DNA from: Bosea sp. OAE506
GTDB lineage: Bacteria; Pseudomonadota; Alphaproteobacteria; Rhizobiales; Beijerinckiaceae
Length of the DNA: 64,000 bases
Direction: 5' to 3'
Assembly (NCBI RefSeq): GCF_040546595.1
Contig: NZ_JBEPOB010000001.1
Coordinates: 1,551,001 to 1,615,000 of the forward strand
Below the pieces are notes generated by a model. The model was not told the origin of the DNA. It made no database searches and saw only the letters and a list, made by a program, of their open reading frames with translations. Below are positions 25,331 through 34,539 of this stretch, one piece after another. The first letter of the stretch is position 1; each line of letters opens with the position of its first letter. The position numbers were made by a program, and so were the translations under genes.

Positions 25331-26248
25331 TTACGAGGCCTTCTTGCGGCGCAGCGCGTCGACGAACTTGTTCAGCTCGATGATCGGGTCATAGGCCTTG
25401 TTGTCGACCGCGACGAGCGGGCCCTGCTTGCCCTCGTAGATCTTGTCGAAAGCCGCCTTGTCGCGGGTGTTGAGGTTGAGGACCGCCTCGCGGATCTTGG
25501 TCTTCAGCTCGGTGGGCAGCTCGGTGAGATAGGCCATCGGCGAGTTCACGATCTGCTCGGACTTGTAGATGATCCGGAAATCCTCGGCCTTGACCATGTT
25601 CTTGCGGGCCATGCGCAGGAGGTTGGATTCCTGCTCGTCGTTCCACCAGTTGGCGGCGACGTCGACGGTGCCCTGGTTGAGCGCGATGACCGCGTTCTCA
25701 TGGCTGCCGGTGTAGACGACCTTGCCGAAATAGGACTCGGGCTCGATCTTCATGCCGTCGAGCGCAAAGCGCGGGACGTTGTTGCCCGAGGTCGAGTTCG
25801 GATCGACGAGGCCGAGGTTCTTGCCCTTCAGATCCTCGATCTTCTGGTAGGGCGAGTCCTTCTTCACATAGAAGACCGAGTAGTAGCCCTTGGTGCCGTC
25901 GAGGTTGGTCTCGATCGCGAAGGCGTCGATCTTCGCGCCCGTCATCAGCGCGCGGGCGAAGGCGGAGGGGCCGTACATGCCGATATGGATGTTGCCGGCG
26001 CGCTGGCCCTCGATGATCGCGGCGTAGTCGTTGGCGATGCGCAGGGTGACCTTGGTGCCGATTTCCTTGGCGAGGTAGTTCACGAAGGGGGTGTAGCGCT
26101 CGACGACGCCCGACGCGTTCTCGGCCGGGATGATGCCGAAAACGATCTCGGGGTACTTCGCCTTCCAGTCCTGGGCGAAGGCGGGGGCGGCCAGCGAGGC
26201 GGCGAGGCCGGCAGCGGCGAGCGTCAGGGTGTGACGGCGGGTCAGCAT
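25331..26248 (-). CDS. phnD: Phosphonate ABC transporter substrate-binding protein PhnD
   Basis: 305 aa from ATG 26248 with AGGAGC upstream. Signal peptide ~1-26 with a twin-Arg-like start (MLTRRHTLTLAAAGL, ending APAFAQ). The periplasmic binding fold shows VFGIIPAENASGVVERYTPF, GMYGPSAFARALMTGA, and STSGNNVPRFALDG for the phosphonate-binding site. It delivers phosphonates to PhnCE2. Located 61 bp after phnC. Confidence 0.94.
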   Translation of the reverse strand: MLTRRHTLTLAAAGLAASLAAPAFAQDWKAKYPEIVFGIIPAENASGVVERYTPFVNYLAKEIGTKVTLRIANDYAAIIEGQRAGNIHIGMYGPSAFARALMTGAKIDAFAIETNLDGTKGYYSVFYVKKDSPYQKIEDLKGKNLGLVDPNSTSGNNVPRFALDGMKIEPESYFGKVVYTGSHENAVIALNQGTVDVAANWWNDEQESNLLRMARKNMVKAEDFRIIYKSEQIVNSPMAYLTELPTELKTKIREAVLNLNTRDKAAFDKIYEGKQGPLVAVDNKAYDPIIELNKFVDALRRKKAS

Positions 26249-26309
26249 GGTTTTGCTCCTGTTGCAGTCGGGTCTTGGAAATGTGGTTCGGTCGGCGGGC
26301 TCGGGCGGC

Positions 26310-27128
26310 TCAGGCGACGTTCTGCTTGGCGCGCTCGGCTTCTTCGCTGGCGATGACGTCGAGCTGGTGCAGCGCCTCGGCGCCGGCATCCTTGGCCTCG
26401 ATGCCGTAGAGCTTCGCCGCGATCTCGCTGGTCAGCTGATGGGGCGGGCCGTCGAAGACGACCTTGCCGGCGGCCATGCCGATCAGCCGGTCGCAGTATT
26501 TCGACGCGATATCGAGGTGGTGCAGGTTCGAGACGACGGTGATGCCGTCCTCGCGGTTGATGCGGAACAGCGCGTCCATGACGACCTGCGTGTTGCGCGG
26601 GTCGAGCGAGGCGATCGGCTCATCGGCGAGGATGATCTGCGGCTCCTGCACCAGCGCGCGGGCGATGGCGACGCGCTGCTGCTGCCCGCCCGACAGCGTC
26701 TCGGCGCGCTGGGCGAGGAGGTGGCCCATGTCGAGGCGCTCGAGCGCGGCGATGGCGCGGATCTTGTCCTCGCGCGAGAAGCTCTTGACCAGCGTCAGCG
26801 CCGCGGCGCGATGGTCTAGCCGGCCGAGCAGGACATTGGTGAGCACGTCGAGGCGGCCGACGAGGTTGAACTGCTGGAAGATCATCGCCGTGTCACGGCG
26901 CCAGCGGCGCAGCGCGGCGCCCTTCAGCGCGGTGACATCACGCTCGCCGGAGAGGATGCGGCCCTCGCTGGGATCGGCGAGACGGTTCAGCATGCGCAGC
27001 AGCGTCGACTTGCCGGCGCCGGAGCGGCCGATGATGCCGACCATCTCCCCACGCGGGATGGCAAGAGTGACGTTGTCCACCGCGGCCTTGCCGCCGAAGC
27101 GCTTGGTCAGACCTTCGATGCGCAGCAT
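26310..27128 (-). CDS. phnC: Phosphonate ABC transporter ATP-binding protein PhnC
   Basis: 272 aa from ATG 27128 ([20 protein letters not shown]), the usual family start; an ATG ten codons upstream is possible. Walker [12 protein letters not shown] (~residue 36), signature [15 protein letters not shown], Walker [13 protein letters not shown]. Powers uptake through PhnE. First gene of phnCDEE; a Pho box lies about 100 bp upstream, so phosphate starvation probably induces it through PhoB. Confidence 0.94.
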   Translation of the reverse strand: MLRIEGLTKRFGGKAAVDNVTLAIPRGEMVGIIGRSGAGKSTLLRMLNRLADPSEGRILSGERDVTALKGAALRRWRRDTAMIFQQFNLVGRLDVLTNVLLGRLDHRAAALTLVKSFSREDKIRAIAALERLDMGHLLAQRAETLSGGQQQRVAIARALVQEPQIILADEPIASLDPRNTQVVMDALFRINREDGITVVSNLHHLDIASKYCDRLIGMAAGKVVFDGPPHQLTSEIAAKLYGIEAKDAGAEALHQLDVIASEEAERAKQNVA

Positions 27129-27227
27129 GGTGCCGTTCTCGCGTCCCGGTGCTGGCATGGCTTTCGCCCGCGGCAGATCCTGCCGTCGGGGCCATGCTTT
27201 CCGATCTGCGACAGCTAGCCGGCGCAG

Positions 27228-27245
27228 ATGACAGGCGGGTGACGG
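27228..27245 (-). promoter_or_regulatory. Pho box upstream of phnC
   Basis: On the minus strand CCGTCAC-CCGC-CTGTCAT: two CTGTCAT-like 7-mers with 11-nt period, the PhoB-site layout. It reads toward phnC. A partial third match follows downstream. Confidence 0.6.
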
Positions 27246-27269
27246 TCGGGCAGCCCGCTGTCGGCCGCC

Positions 27270-27947
27270 TCAGGCGCCGCGGAGCAGCAGCGCGACGCAG
27301 TCGCGCACATAGGCCGCGCGGTGCTCGGGCGGGGCCTGCTCGACATTCATCAGTGCGCGATGCTGATGGAAACCGCGCAGCATGCCGACGAACTGTTCGG
27401 CGAGGATGCGCGCGCGTGCCTCGTCGAGCGGGCGGGCAAGGCCATCACCGACATGTGAACGCTGCAGCAGAAGCGTCGAAAGGTCGTCGATGATCCGCAG
27501 GGCGCCTGCCTCGTAGGCGGCCTGGCCGAGTTCGGGAAAGCGCGCGGCGGCACTCATGACGAGGCGGTGGAGATCGAGGGAATGCGGGTTCAGCATCATC
27601 GCCAGGGCGTCCTCCCCGAGCCTGACGAGGGCGCTGCGCAGGTCCACCTCCTCGATCGGCCGGCGCAGCGGAATCGTCAGCTTTTCAGCAAGTTGCGTGC
27701 AGATCGCGCGGAACAGCGCCTCCTTGTCGGCGAAGTGGCTGTAGATGGTCTGCTTGGAGACGCCGGCCCTCTGGGCGATCTGGTCGAGCGTCACCCGCTC
27801 GTAGCCTTCGGCTAGGAACATGGCGGAGGCCGCGCGGATGATGGCGCGATGCTTGTCCGCCCGCAATCGTGACGGCAGGCGTCTTGCATCTGTCGCGCCG
27901 TCGGCAGAAACTTCCGGTGCGGCAGCATCTGTCATGGTTCTGCCCAT
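27270..27947 (-). CDS. TetR/AcrR-family repressor of the adjacent RND pump
   Basis: 225 aa. The N-terminal helix-turn-helix (~30-75) reads AIIRAASAMFLAEGYERVTL, DQIAQRAGVSKQTIYSHFAD, a textbook TetR domain; the rest is an all-helical ligand domain. Start uncertain among TTG 27962, ATG 27947 (AAGGG upstream) and ATG 27935. It is divergent from the adaptor gene, and a 15-bp palindrome (ACTGGAC-C-GTCCAGT) lies between them, so it most likely represses the efflux genes and itself. Confidence 0.9.
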   Translation of the reverse strand: MGRTMTDAAAPEVSADGATDARRLPSRLRADKHRAIIRAASAMFLAEGYERVTLDQIAQRAGVSKQTIYSHFADKEALFRAICTQLAEKLTIPLRRPIEEVDLRSALVRLGEDALAMMLNPHSLDLHRLVMSAAARFPELGQAAYEAGALRIIDDLSTLLLQRSHVGDGLARPLDEARARILAEQFVGMLRGFHQHRALMNVEQAPPEHRAAYVRDCVALLLRGA

Positions 27948-27962
27948 CGGGGCCCTTATCAA

Positions 27963-27977
27963 ACTGGACCGTCCAGT
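27963..27977. promoter_or_regulatory. TetR-type operator
   Basis: ACTGGAC-C-GTCCAGT, a perfect 7-1-7 palindrome between the divergent tetR and adaptor genes. A further half-site GCGTCCAGTT (28002-28011) overlaps the leader just before the adaptor ATG. Confidence 0.75.
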
Positions 27978-28013
27978 CTAAAATAAGCGCGTCATACCGG
28001 AGCGTCCAGTTCT

Positions 28014-29120
28014 ATGAAGCGGTTCGTCTATCTGCTCCTGATCCTCGGCTTGGCCGGCGGTGGCTATTATGGCTACCGCTATTACGAGAAGTCGAAGGCG
28101 CCCGCTCCGGTCGCCGCGGCGCCGCAGGGGCGCGGCGCGGTTCCCGTCGAGGTCGCCAAGATCGAGCGTGGCACGGTCAACGAGGAGGTCGAGGCGCTCG
28201 GCACGCTCGCCGCCGACGAATCCGTCGTCATCGCGCCCGAAATCGCGGGCCGCGTCATCGCGCTCGGCTTCAAGGAGGGCGAACGCGTCGAAAAGGGGCA
28301 GGTGCTGGTCAGGCTCGACACCGCGATCCTCGACGCCGAGCTCAAGCAGCAGCAGGCCGATCTCGGGCTGGCGCGCGACACCTTCGAGCGCAACCGTTCG
28401 CTGAACCAGCGCGGCGTCGGCACGCAGGTCGCCTTCGACGAGGCCACCGCCAAGCTCGCCTCGGCCGAGGCGCGGCTCCAGCTCTCCCAGGCCAAGCTCG
28501 CACAGTCGACGCTGGTCGCGCCCTTCAATGGCGTGGTCGGGCTGCGTTCGGTCAGCGTCGGAGACTATGTCGCGGTCGGCAAACAGCTGATCACGCTGAC
28601 GAATATCGATCCGATCAAGGTCGATTTCCGGGTGCCGGAAATCTTCCTCTCGCAGGTGAGGGTCGGCCAGACGATCAGCCTCCGGGTCGATGCGGTTCCG
28701 AATGCGGACTTCCAGGGCAAGATCTTCGCGGTCGATCCGGTGGTGGACGTGAACGGCCGAGCGATCCGGCTTCGGGCCACCGTTCCCAATGCCGATCTGG
28801 TGCTCAAGCCCGGGCTATTCGCCCGCGTGACCATCGTGGTCGACCGGCGCGAGAACGCGATGCTCATCCCCGAATCCGCGGTCGTGCCGGACGGGCTCGG
28901 CAAGGTCGTCTTCGTCGTCGACAACGGCAAGGCCAAGCGCATCGCCGTGGAGCTCGGCAAGCGGCTGCCTGGCAAGGTCGAGGTCGTGAAGGGGCTGACC
29001 CCGCAGATGATGGTCGTCAGCTCGGGCCAGATGCGCCTGCGCGACGGCTCCACGGTTTCGGTCAAGAACAGCCAGCCGCCGGTGCAGACGAGCGCGCTGC
29101 CCGCCACCGTGAGCCCCTGA
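28014..29120 (+). CDS. RND efflux periplasmic adaptor (membrane fusion protein)
   Basis: 368 aa. An N-terminal membrane anchor (VYLLLILGLAGGGYYGYRYY) without lipobox, then lipoyl/barrel-sandwich halves (PEIAGRVIALGFKEGERVEK ... STLVAPFNGVVGLRSVSVGD) flanking a coiled-coil hairpin (~95-165), and a beta-barrel. Links the inner-membrane pump to an outer-membrane channel. The permease follows after 4 bp; no TolC-like gene is in the window. Confidence 0.93.
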   Translation: MKRFVYLLLILGLAGGGYYGYRYYEKSKAPAPVAAAPQGRGAVPVEVAKIERGTVNEEVEALGTLAADESVVIAPEIAGRVIALGFKEGERVEKGQVLVRLDTAILDAELKQQQADLGLARDTFERNRSLNQRGVGTQVAFDEATAKLASAEARLQLSQAKLAQSTLVAPFNGVVGLRSVSVGDYVAVGKQLITLTNIDPIKVDFRVPEIFLSQVRVGQTISLRVDAVPNADFQGKIFAVDPVVDVNGRAIRLRATVPNADLVLKPGLFARVTIVVDRRENAMLIPESAVVPDGLGKVVFVVDNGKAKRIAVELGKRLPGKVEVVKGLTPQMMVVSSGQMRLRDGSTVSVKNSQPPVQTSALPATVSP

Positions 29121-29124
29121 GCCG

Positions 29125-32100
29125 ATGAGCCTGTTCGCCCTCTTCGTCCGCCGGCCGGTCTTCTCGACCGTCCTGAGCCTGCTCGTGCTGCTGATCGGCG
29201 CGGTGTCCTATACGCGCCTCACGGTGCGCGAATATCCGAACATCGACGAGCCGGTCGTTTCGGTGCGCACGGTCTATACCGGCGCCAGCGCCGAGATCAT
29301 CGAGACGCAGGTCACGCAGATCCTGGAAAACTCGATCGCGGGCATCGAGGGCATCGAGATCATTTCCTCGACCAGCCGCCAGGAGCAGAGCAACATCTCG
29401 GTGCGCTTCCGGCCCGACGTCGATCCCGACGTCGCGGCGTCCGATGTGCGCGACCGTGTCAGCCGCGTGCGCGGCCGCATGCCCTCCGAGATCGACGAGC
29501 CGATCATCGCCAAGGTCGAGGCGGATGCGCAGCCGATCCTGTTCCTGTCGCTGATCAGCTCGCGCCACAGCCCGCTCGAGCTCACCGACTTCGCCGATCG
29601 CTTCATCACCGACCGCGTGCAGAACATCACCGGCGTGGCCGAGGTGCAGATCCGCGGCGAGCGGCGCTATGCCATGCGCATCTGGCTCGATCGGGCGCGC
29701 ATGTCGGCCTACAACATCACCGTCCAGGAGATCGAGGCTGCGGTTCGCGCCCAGAATGTCGAGATCCCGTCCGGCCGCATCGAGAGCAACAACCGCGAGT
29801 TCACGGTGCTCTCGCAGACCGGGTTGACGACGCCCGAGCAGTTCCAGCAGATCGTCGTCAAGGACGCCAACAACTTCCCGATCAAGCTGCGCGACGTCGC
29901 GAAGGTCGAACTCGGCGCGCTGGCGGAACGCAACGCCGCCTGGTTCTCGGGCAATCCCTCCGTCACGATCGGCATCGTCAAGCAGGCCACGGCCAATCCG
30001 CTCGACGTCTCCAAGGGCATCCGCGCCGCGCTGCCCGAGATCATCGACGACCTGCCCGACGGCATGACGATCGCGACCTCCTACGACACCTCGGTCTTCA
30101 TCGACCGCTCGATCCAGGCGGTCTACAGCACGATTCTCGAGGCGGTCGTCCTCGTCGTCCTGATCATCTTCATCTTCCTGCGCTCGCTGCGCGCGACGCT
30201 GATCCCGCTCGTCACCATCCCGGTGTCGCTCGTGGGCTCGTTTGCGCTGATGTATGCCTTCGGCTTCACGGTGAACACGCTGACGCTGCTCTCGATGGTG
30301 CTGGCGATCGGCCTCGTCGTCGACGACGCCATCGTCGTTCTCGAGAACGTCCATCGCCATATCGAGGACGGCATGGAGCCGAACGCCGCGGCGATCCGCG
30401 GCATCAACGAGATCGCCTTCGCGGTGGTGGCGATGACGCTGACGCTGGTCGCGGTCTATGCGCCGATGGCGTTCTCGACCGGCCGCACGGGCAAGCTCTT
30501 CATCGAATTCGCGCTGACGCTCGCGGGGGCCGTGCTGGTCTCGGGCTTCGTTGCGCTGACATTGACGCCGATGATGTGCGCCAAGCTGCTCAAGCATGAC
30601 GAGAGCCATGGCTGGCTCTACAATCTGCTCGAACGCGGCTTCAATGCCCTCTCGCGCGGCTACCGCGCCTCGCTGCGCGGCGCGCTGGCGATCCGCCCGG
30701 TGATCGTGCTGCTGGCGATCGTCGTCGCCGGCGGCAGCTATTTCTTCTTCACCAGCCTGCGCTCCGAGCTGGCACCGGTCGAAGATCGCGGCAGCTTCAC
30801 CGTGATTGGCGTCGCGCCCGAAGGCTCGACGATGAACTTCACGGCGGAGTATGCCCGCCGCGCCGAGGAGTTCTTCAAGCGCTTCCCGGATGTTCAGACC
30901 AATCTCGTCATCGTCGGCTTCCCGGATGTGACGCGTGCGCTGGCCTTCGCCCGTCTCAAGCCCTGGGAGGAGCGCGCCACGAAGCAGCAGGACATGGTGG
31001 CGGAGATCAACCGCAGCCTGTCGCAGGTGCCCGGCATCCGGCTCTTCGCGACCAACCCGCCCTCGCTCGGGCAGGGCGGCGCCAACAGCAAGCCGGTCGA
31101 GTTCGTGCTGCGCTCCTCGGAGCCCTATGCGCAGATCAAGGACTATGTTGATGCGGTGATCGCGGAGGTCTCCGGCTCGCCGGTGCTGACCAACATCGAG
31201 TCGAACCTCATCCTCGACAAGCCGCAGATCAAGGTCTCGATCGACCGCCAGCGCGCGGCGGATGTCGGCGTCGGCGTCGATGTCATTGGCCGGACGATGG
31301 AGACGCTGCTGGGTGGCCGGCAGGTCACCCGCTTCAACATGAATGGCGAGCAGTACGACGTCGTCATCCAGGTCGGCGGCGAGGATCGCAACACGCCGCA
31401 GGCGCTGCAGTCGATCTATCTGATGGGCCGGGGCGGCGCGGTGGTGCAGCTCTCCAGCCTGGTCAAGGTCGAGGAGACGGTCGCGCCGAAGGAGCTGATC
31501 CGCTTCAACCAGCTGCGCGCGGCGACGATAACCGCCGTGCCCGCGCCGGGCTATTCGCTCGGCGATGCGCTGGCGGTGCTGGAGCAGGCTGCGTCGCGCG
31601 TGCTGCCGAAGACCGTGCAGATCGACTATTCCGGCCAGAGCCGCGAGTTCAAGCAGTCGGGCGCCTCGATCGCGATCGTCTTCCTGCTGGCGCTGGGCTT
31701 CATCTACCTCGTGCTCGCGGCGCAGTTCGAAAGCTTCATCGACCCGGTCGTGATCATGGTCTCGGTGCCGCTCTCGCTGACCGGCGCGCTGGCCGCGCTC
31801 TACTTCACCGGCGGCACGATGAACGTCTACAGCCAGATCGGACTGATCACACTCGTCGGCCTCATCACCAAGCACGGCATCCTGATCCTGGAGTTCACCA
31901 ACCAGCTTCGGGAGGAGGGCAAGGAGATGGTCGACGCGCTCGTCGAGGCCGCCGAGCTCCGCCTGCGGCCGATCCTGATGACGACGGGCGCGATGGTGCT
32001 GGGGCGCGGTGCCGCTGGCGCTCGCGACAGGTGCCGGTGCCGAAAGCCGCTCGCAGATCGGCTGGGTCATCGTCGGCGGCATGAGCTTCGGCACCTTGCT

Positions 32101-32212
32101 GACGCTCTATGTGGTGCCGGTCGCCTACTCTTATCTCGCGACCAAGAAGCGCTCGGTGCATGGGCATGTGGTGAAGGAGACGCCGGCGGCGCATCCGCAG
32201 CCGGCGGAGTAA
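29125..32212 (+). pseudogene. RND efflux permease, C-terminus frameshifted
   Basis: An AcrB/MexF-like inner-membrane proton antiporter, starting MSLFALFVRRPVFSTVLSLL. TM4 carries LAIGLVVDDAIVVLENVHRH with the paired acidic residues for proton relay. Text is normal to TTGAMVLG; at a four-G run (32001-32004) the frame shifts and reads ~60 alien residues to 32301. Removing one G restores a 1028-aa protein ending at 32212 with SQIGWVIVGGMSFGTLLTLY, the standard last helices. As sequenced TM11-12 are lost, so the pump would fail; an assembly indel is equally possible. Confidence 0.85.
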
Positions 32213-32223
32213 GCGCTTCCGCA

Positions 32224-32328
32224 TCATTCTCGGGCGAAGCGAAGCGCAGACCCGAGAATCTCAGGTCGCGCTGGCGCGGTCGGGTCGTTCACGAACCCTG
32301 AGATGCTCGGGACGAGCCCGAGCATGAC
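32224..32328. repeat. Palindromic repeat copy 3, between RND permease and pbpC
   Basis: Hairpins ATTCTCGGG...CCCGAGAAT (32226-32259) and GAGATGCTCGGG...GAGCATGAC (32300-32328), with TCAT and ATGA at the outer ends; an inner CTCAGG/CCTGAG pair joins them. It lies between convergent genes and may act as a bidirectional terminator. Confidence 0.8.
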
Positions 32329-32337
32329 GTAAGGCTG

Positions 32338-34539
32338 CTACTGCAGCCGCACCGAGACGCTCTCGCTGGCGCCGGTGCCGTCGATCACGGAAATCCGCAG
32401 GAAGCCCTTGCCCGGCGGTTGCCAGATCGCTTCGCGCCGCCGTGTCGGGCTGAGGATCGGGGCGCCGTCGACGAGCCAGGTATAGGGCGGCGCGCCACCG
32501 GCGACCTTGAGGTTGAGCTCGGGCCGGCCGTCGGCGGCCGATGCGGCGAGGTCGATCCGGGCGCCTTCGGGCGGGAAGGCCAGCTTCAGCGACGGCGTCG
32601 CCATCGCCGTGACGGTCTTCGGCACGTCCTGCCGCAGATGGCGCAGCGGCGGCGGCAGATGGGCCGATGTCGCGACGATGCTGTCGGGCGGCTGCGCGAA
32701 GGGGCGCGGATCGAGGCCCAGACGCGCGAAGGCATCGAACAGGATCGGCGCCGCGACGACGCGCCCGACGAGGCCCGGCACGGCACCGTTGTCGGCGCGG
32801 CCGACCCAGACGCCGATCGTATGCTTGCGGTCGAAGCCCACCGCCCAGGCATCGCGATAGCCATAGGAGGTGCCGGTTTTGAAGGCGATGCGGCCGGGCA
32901 CGGCATTGAGCGGCGGCGGCGCGCCGAGCAGCGTATCGGCGACATACCAGGCAGCGACGGGCTCGACGAGACGTGGCGAGGGCGCGCCCCCGTCCTCCGC
33001 CCGCACCCTTAACGCCGCGACATCCCCGCCGCGCGCCAGCCCGACATAAAGCCGCGTCAGGTCCTGCAGGGTGATGCCGAGACCACCGAGGCCAACGGCG
33101 AGGCCGGGCGCGCCACCTTCCCTGGGCATCGCGACCGAAACCCCGGCGTCGCGCAGCCGGGACAGAAAGCGCTGCGGGCCGAGCGCCGAGAGCAGTTCGA
33201 CCGCCGGCACGTTCAACGAAAGCTGCAGCGCCTTGCGGGCCGAAACCATGCCCTGGAAGGTCATGTCGAAATTCTCGGGCACGTAGAGCCCGTAGCGCGC
33301 CGGCCGGTCCTCCAGCATCGTCTCGGGATGGGCGATGCCGTTGTCGAAGGCGAGCGCGTAGATGAAGGGCTTCAGCGCCGAGCCCGGCGAGCGCAGCGCC
33401 CGCGTCAGGTCGAGCGAGCCCGCGCGCTCTGCCGCGAAGTAATCGACACCGCCGACCGAGGCGCGGATCTCGCCGGTGTCGTTGTCGACGGCGAGGATGG
33501 CGATCGAGACCTGCGGCGCCAAACCGAGGCTGCGGTCGCGGGCGAGGCTTTCGAGGCCGGCCTGCAGCCGCGCGTCGAGGCTGAGGCGATGGCTGCGGGC
33601 GGCCGGTGCCTCGGCCACGACCTGCTCGGCGACATGGGGGGCGAGGTTCGGGAAGGGCTTGCGCGCTGTCGGGATCGGCTCGTCCCGGGCGGCCGCGACC
33701 TCGGCGGCGGTGGCGAGGCCTGCCTGTTCGACGCGGGCCAGTACCCGGTCGCGTGCCTTGCGGGCAGCGTCGACGAAGCGGTCTGGCCGGCGCGTCTCGG
33801 GCGATTGCGGCAGGGCGACGAGCAGAGCGGCCTCGGCTGTCGAGAGGCGCTTCGGCTCCTTGCCGAACCAGGCGAGGCTGGCAGCCCGCACGCCCTCGAG
33901 ATTGCCGCCGAAAGGGGCGAGCGTCAGATAGAGGTCCAGGATCTCCGCCTTGGTGAAGCGCCGCTCCAGCTCGATGGCCCGCATCGCCTGCCGGAGCTTG
34001 GCCGCGAGTGTGCGCTCCTCGCGCGGCTCCAGCAGACGCGCCACCTGCATGGTCAGCGTCGAGCCGCCGGAGACGATGCGGCCGTTCCACAGCATCTGGC
34101 CGGCCGCGCGGGCGAGGCCCAGCGGGTCAATGCCGGCATGGCTGTCGAAGCGCCTGTCCTCGAAGGCCTTGAGCATGGCGAGGTAGCGCGGATCGACATC
34201 GACCGTGCCGACCGGGAGCTTCCAGCGGCCATCAGGCGTCAGGAAGGGGCGCAGCAGCCTGCCCTCACGGTCGAGCACCACGGTCGAGCGCTCGGTGGTG
34301 GCCGTGAGGTCGAGAGGCGGGAGGGTCGCCGCATAGTGGAGGAGCGTGCCGGCCGCAGCGGCAAGGAGCAGGGCGAGCGATGCGGCTGCCACCTTAAGCT
34401 TGCGGAAGCGGCGGCCTTTCGCCGTCATGCTCGGGCTTGACCCGAGCATTTCAGGCAGGGAGGGCGCACCTTCCTGCGAGAGATTCTCGGGTCTCGGCTT
34501 CGCCTCTCCCGAGAATGCCGGTTTGTGATCGCCGTGCAT
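32338..34539 (-). CDS. pbpC: Penicillin-binding protein 1C
   Basis: 733 aa if started at ATG 34539, which shares a base with the A2M stop (TGATG). Residues ~9-39 would then be encoded by a palindromic repeat; internal ATGs at 34449 and 34428 (MTAKGRRFRKLKV) are alternatives. One membrane helix (~50-70), GT51 glycosyltransferase with FEDRRFDSHAGIDPLGLARA and GGSTLTMQVARLL, then transpeptidase motifs SALK (387-390), SLN (441-443) and KTG (554-556), and the C-terminal BiPBP_C domain (YTWLVDGAPIL). Pairs with the alpha-2-macroglobulin as in yfhM-pbpC: repair of peptidoglycan after protease breach is the usual proposal. Confidence 0.92.
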   Translation of the reverse strand: MHGDHKPAFSGEAKPRPENLSQEGAPSLPEMLGSSPSMTAKGRRFRKLKVAAASLALLLAAAAGTLLHYAATLPPLDLTATTERSTVVLDREGRLLRPFLTPDGRWKLPVGTVDVDPRYLAMLKAFEDRRFDSHAGIDPLGLARAAGQMLWNGRIVSGGSTLTMQVARLLEPREERTLAAKLRQAMRAIELERRFTKAEILDLYLTLAPFGGNLEGVRAASLAWFGKEPKRLSTAEAALLVALPQSPETRRPDRFVDAARKARDRVLARVEQAGLATAAEVAAARDEPIPTARKPFPNLAPHVAEQVVAEAPAARSHRLSLDARLQAGLESLARDRSLGLAPQVSIAILAVDNDTGEIRASVGGVDYFAAERAGSLDLTRALRSPGSALKPFIYALAFDNGIAHPETMLEDRPARYGLYVPENFDMTFQGMVSARKALQLSLNVPAVELLSALGPQRFLSRLRDAGVSVAMPREGGAPGLAVGLGGLGITLQDLTRLYVGLARGGDVAALRVRAEDGGAPSPRLVEPVAAWYVADTLLGAPPPLNAVPGRIAFKTGTSYGYRDAWAVGFDRKHTIGVWVGRADNGAVPGLVGRVVAAPILFDAFARLGLDPRPFAQPPDSIVATSAHLPPPLRHLRQDVPKTVTAMATPSLKLAFPPEGARIDLAASAADGRPELNLKVAGGAPPYTWLVDGAPILSPTRRREAIWQPPGKGFLRISVIDGTGASESVSVRLQ
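34424..34518. repeat. Palindromic repeat copy 4, at the 5' end of pbpC
   Basis: Hairpins GTCATGCTCGGGC...CGAGCATTTC (34424-34452) and GATTCTCGGG...CCCGAGAATG (34482-34516). No stop in the pbpC frame, so from ATG 34539 the repeat would be translated. Confidence 0.8.

Noticed and set aside
32001..32004. Programmed frameshift in the RND permease
   Set aside because: No slippery heptamer or downstream structure suited to it, and RND pumps are not known to use recoding; a simple one-base indel suffices.
29062..32094. 1010-codon open frame on the minus strand opposite the RND permease
   Set aside because: Asp/Arg/His-rich low-complexity text typical of GC-rich antisense frames; the plus strand is a clear RND pump.
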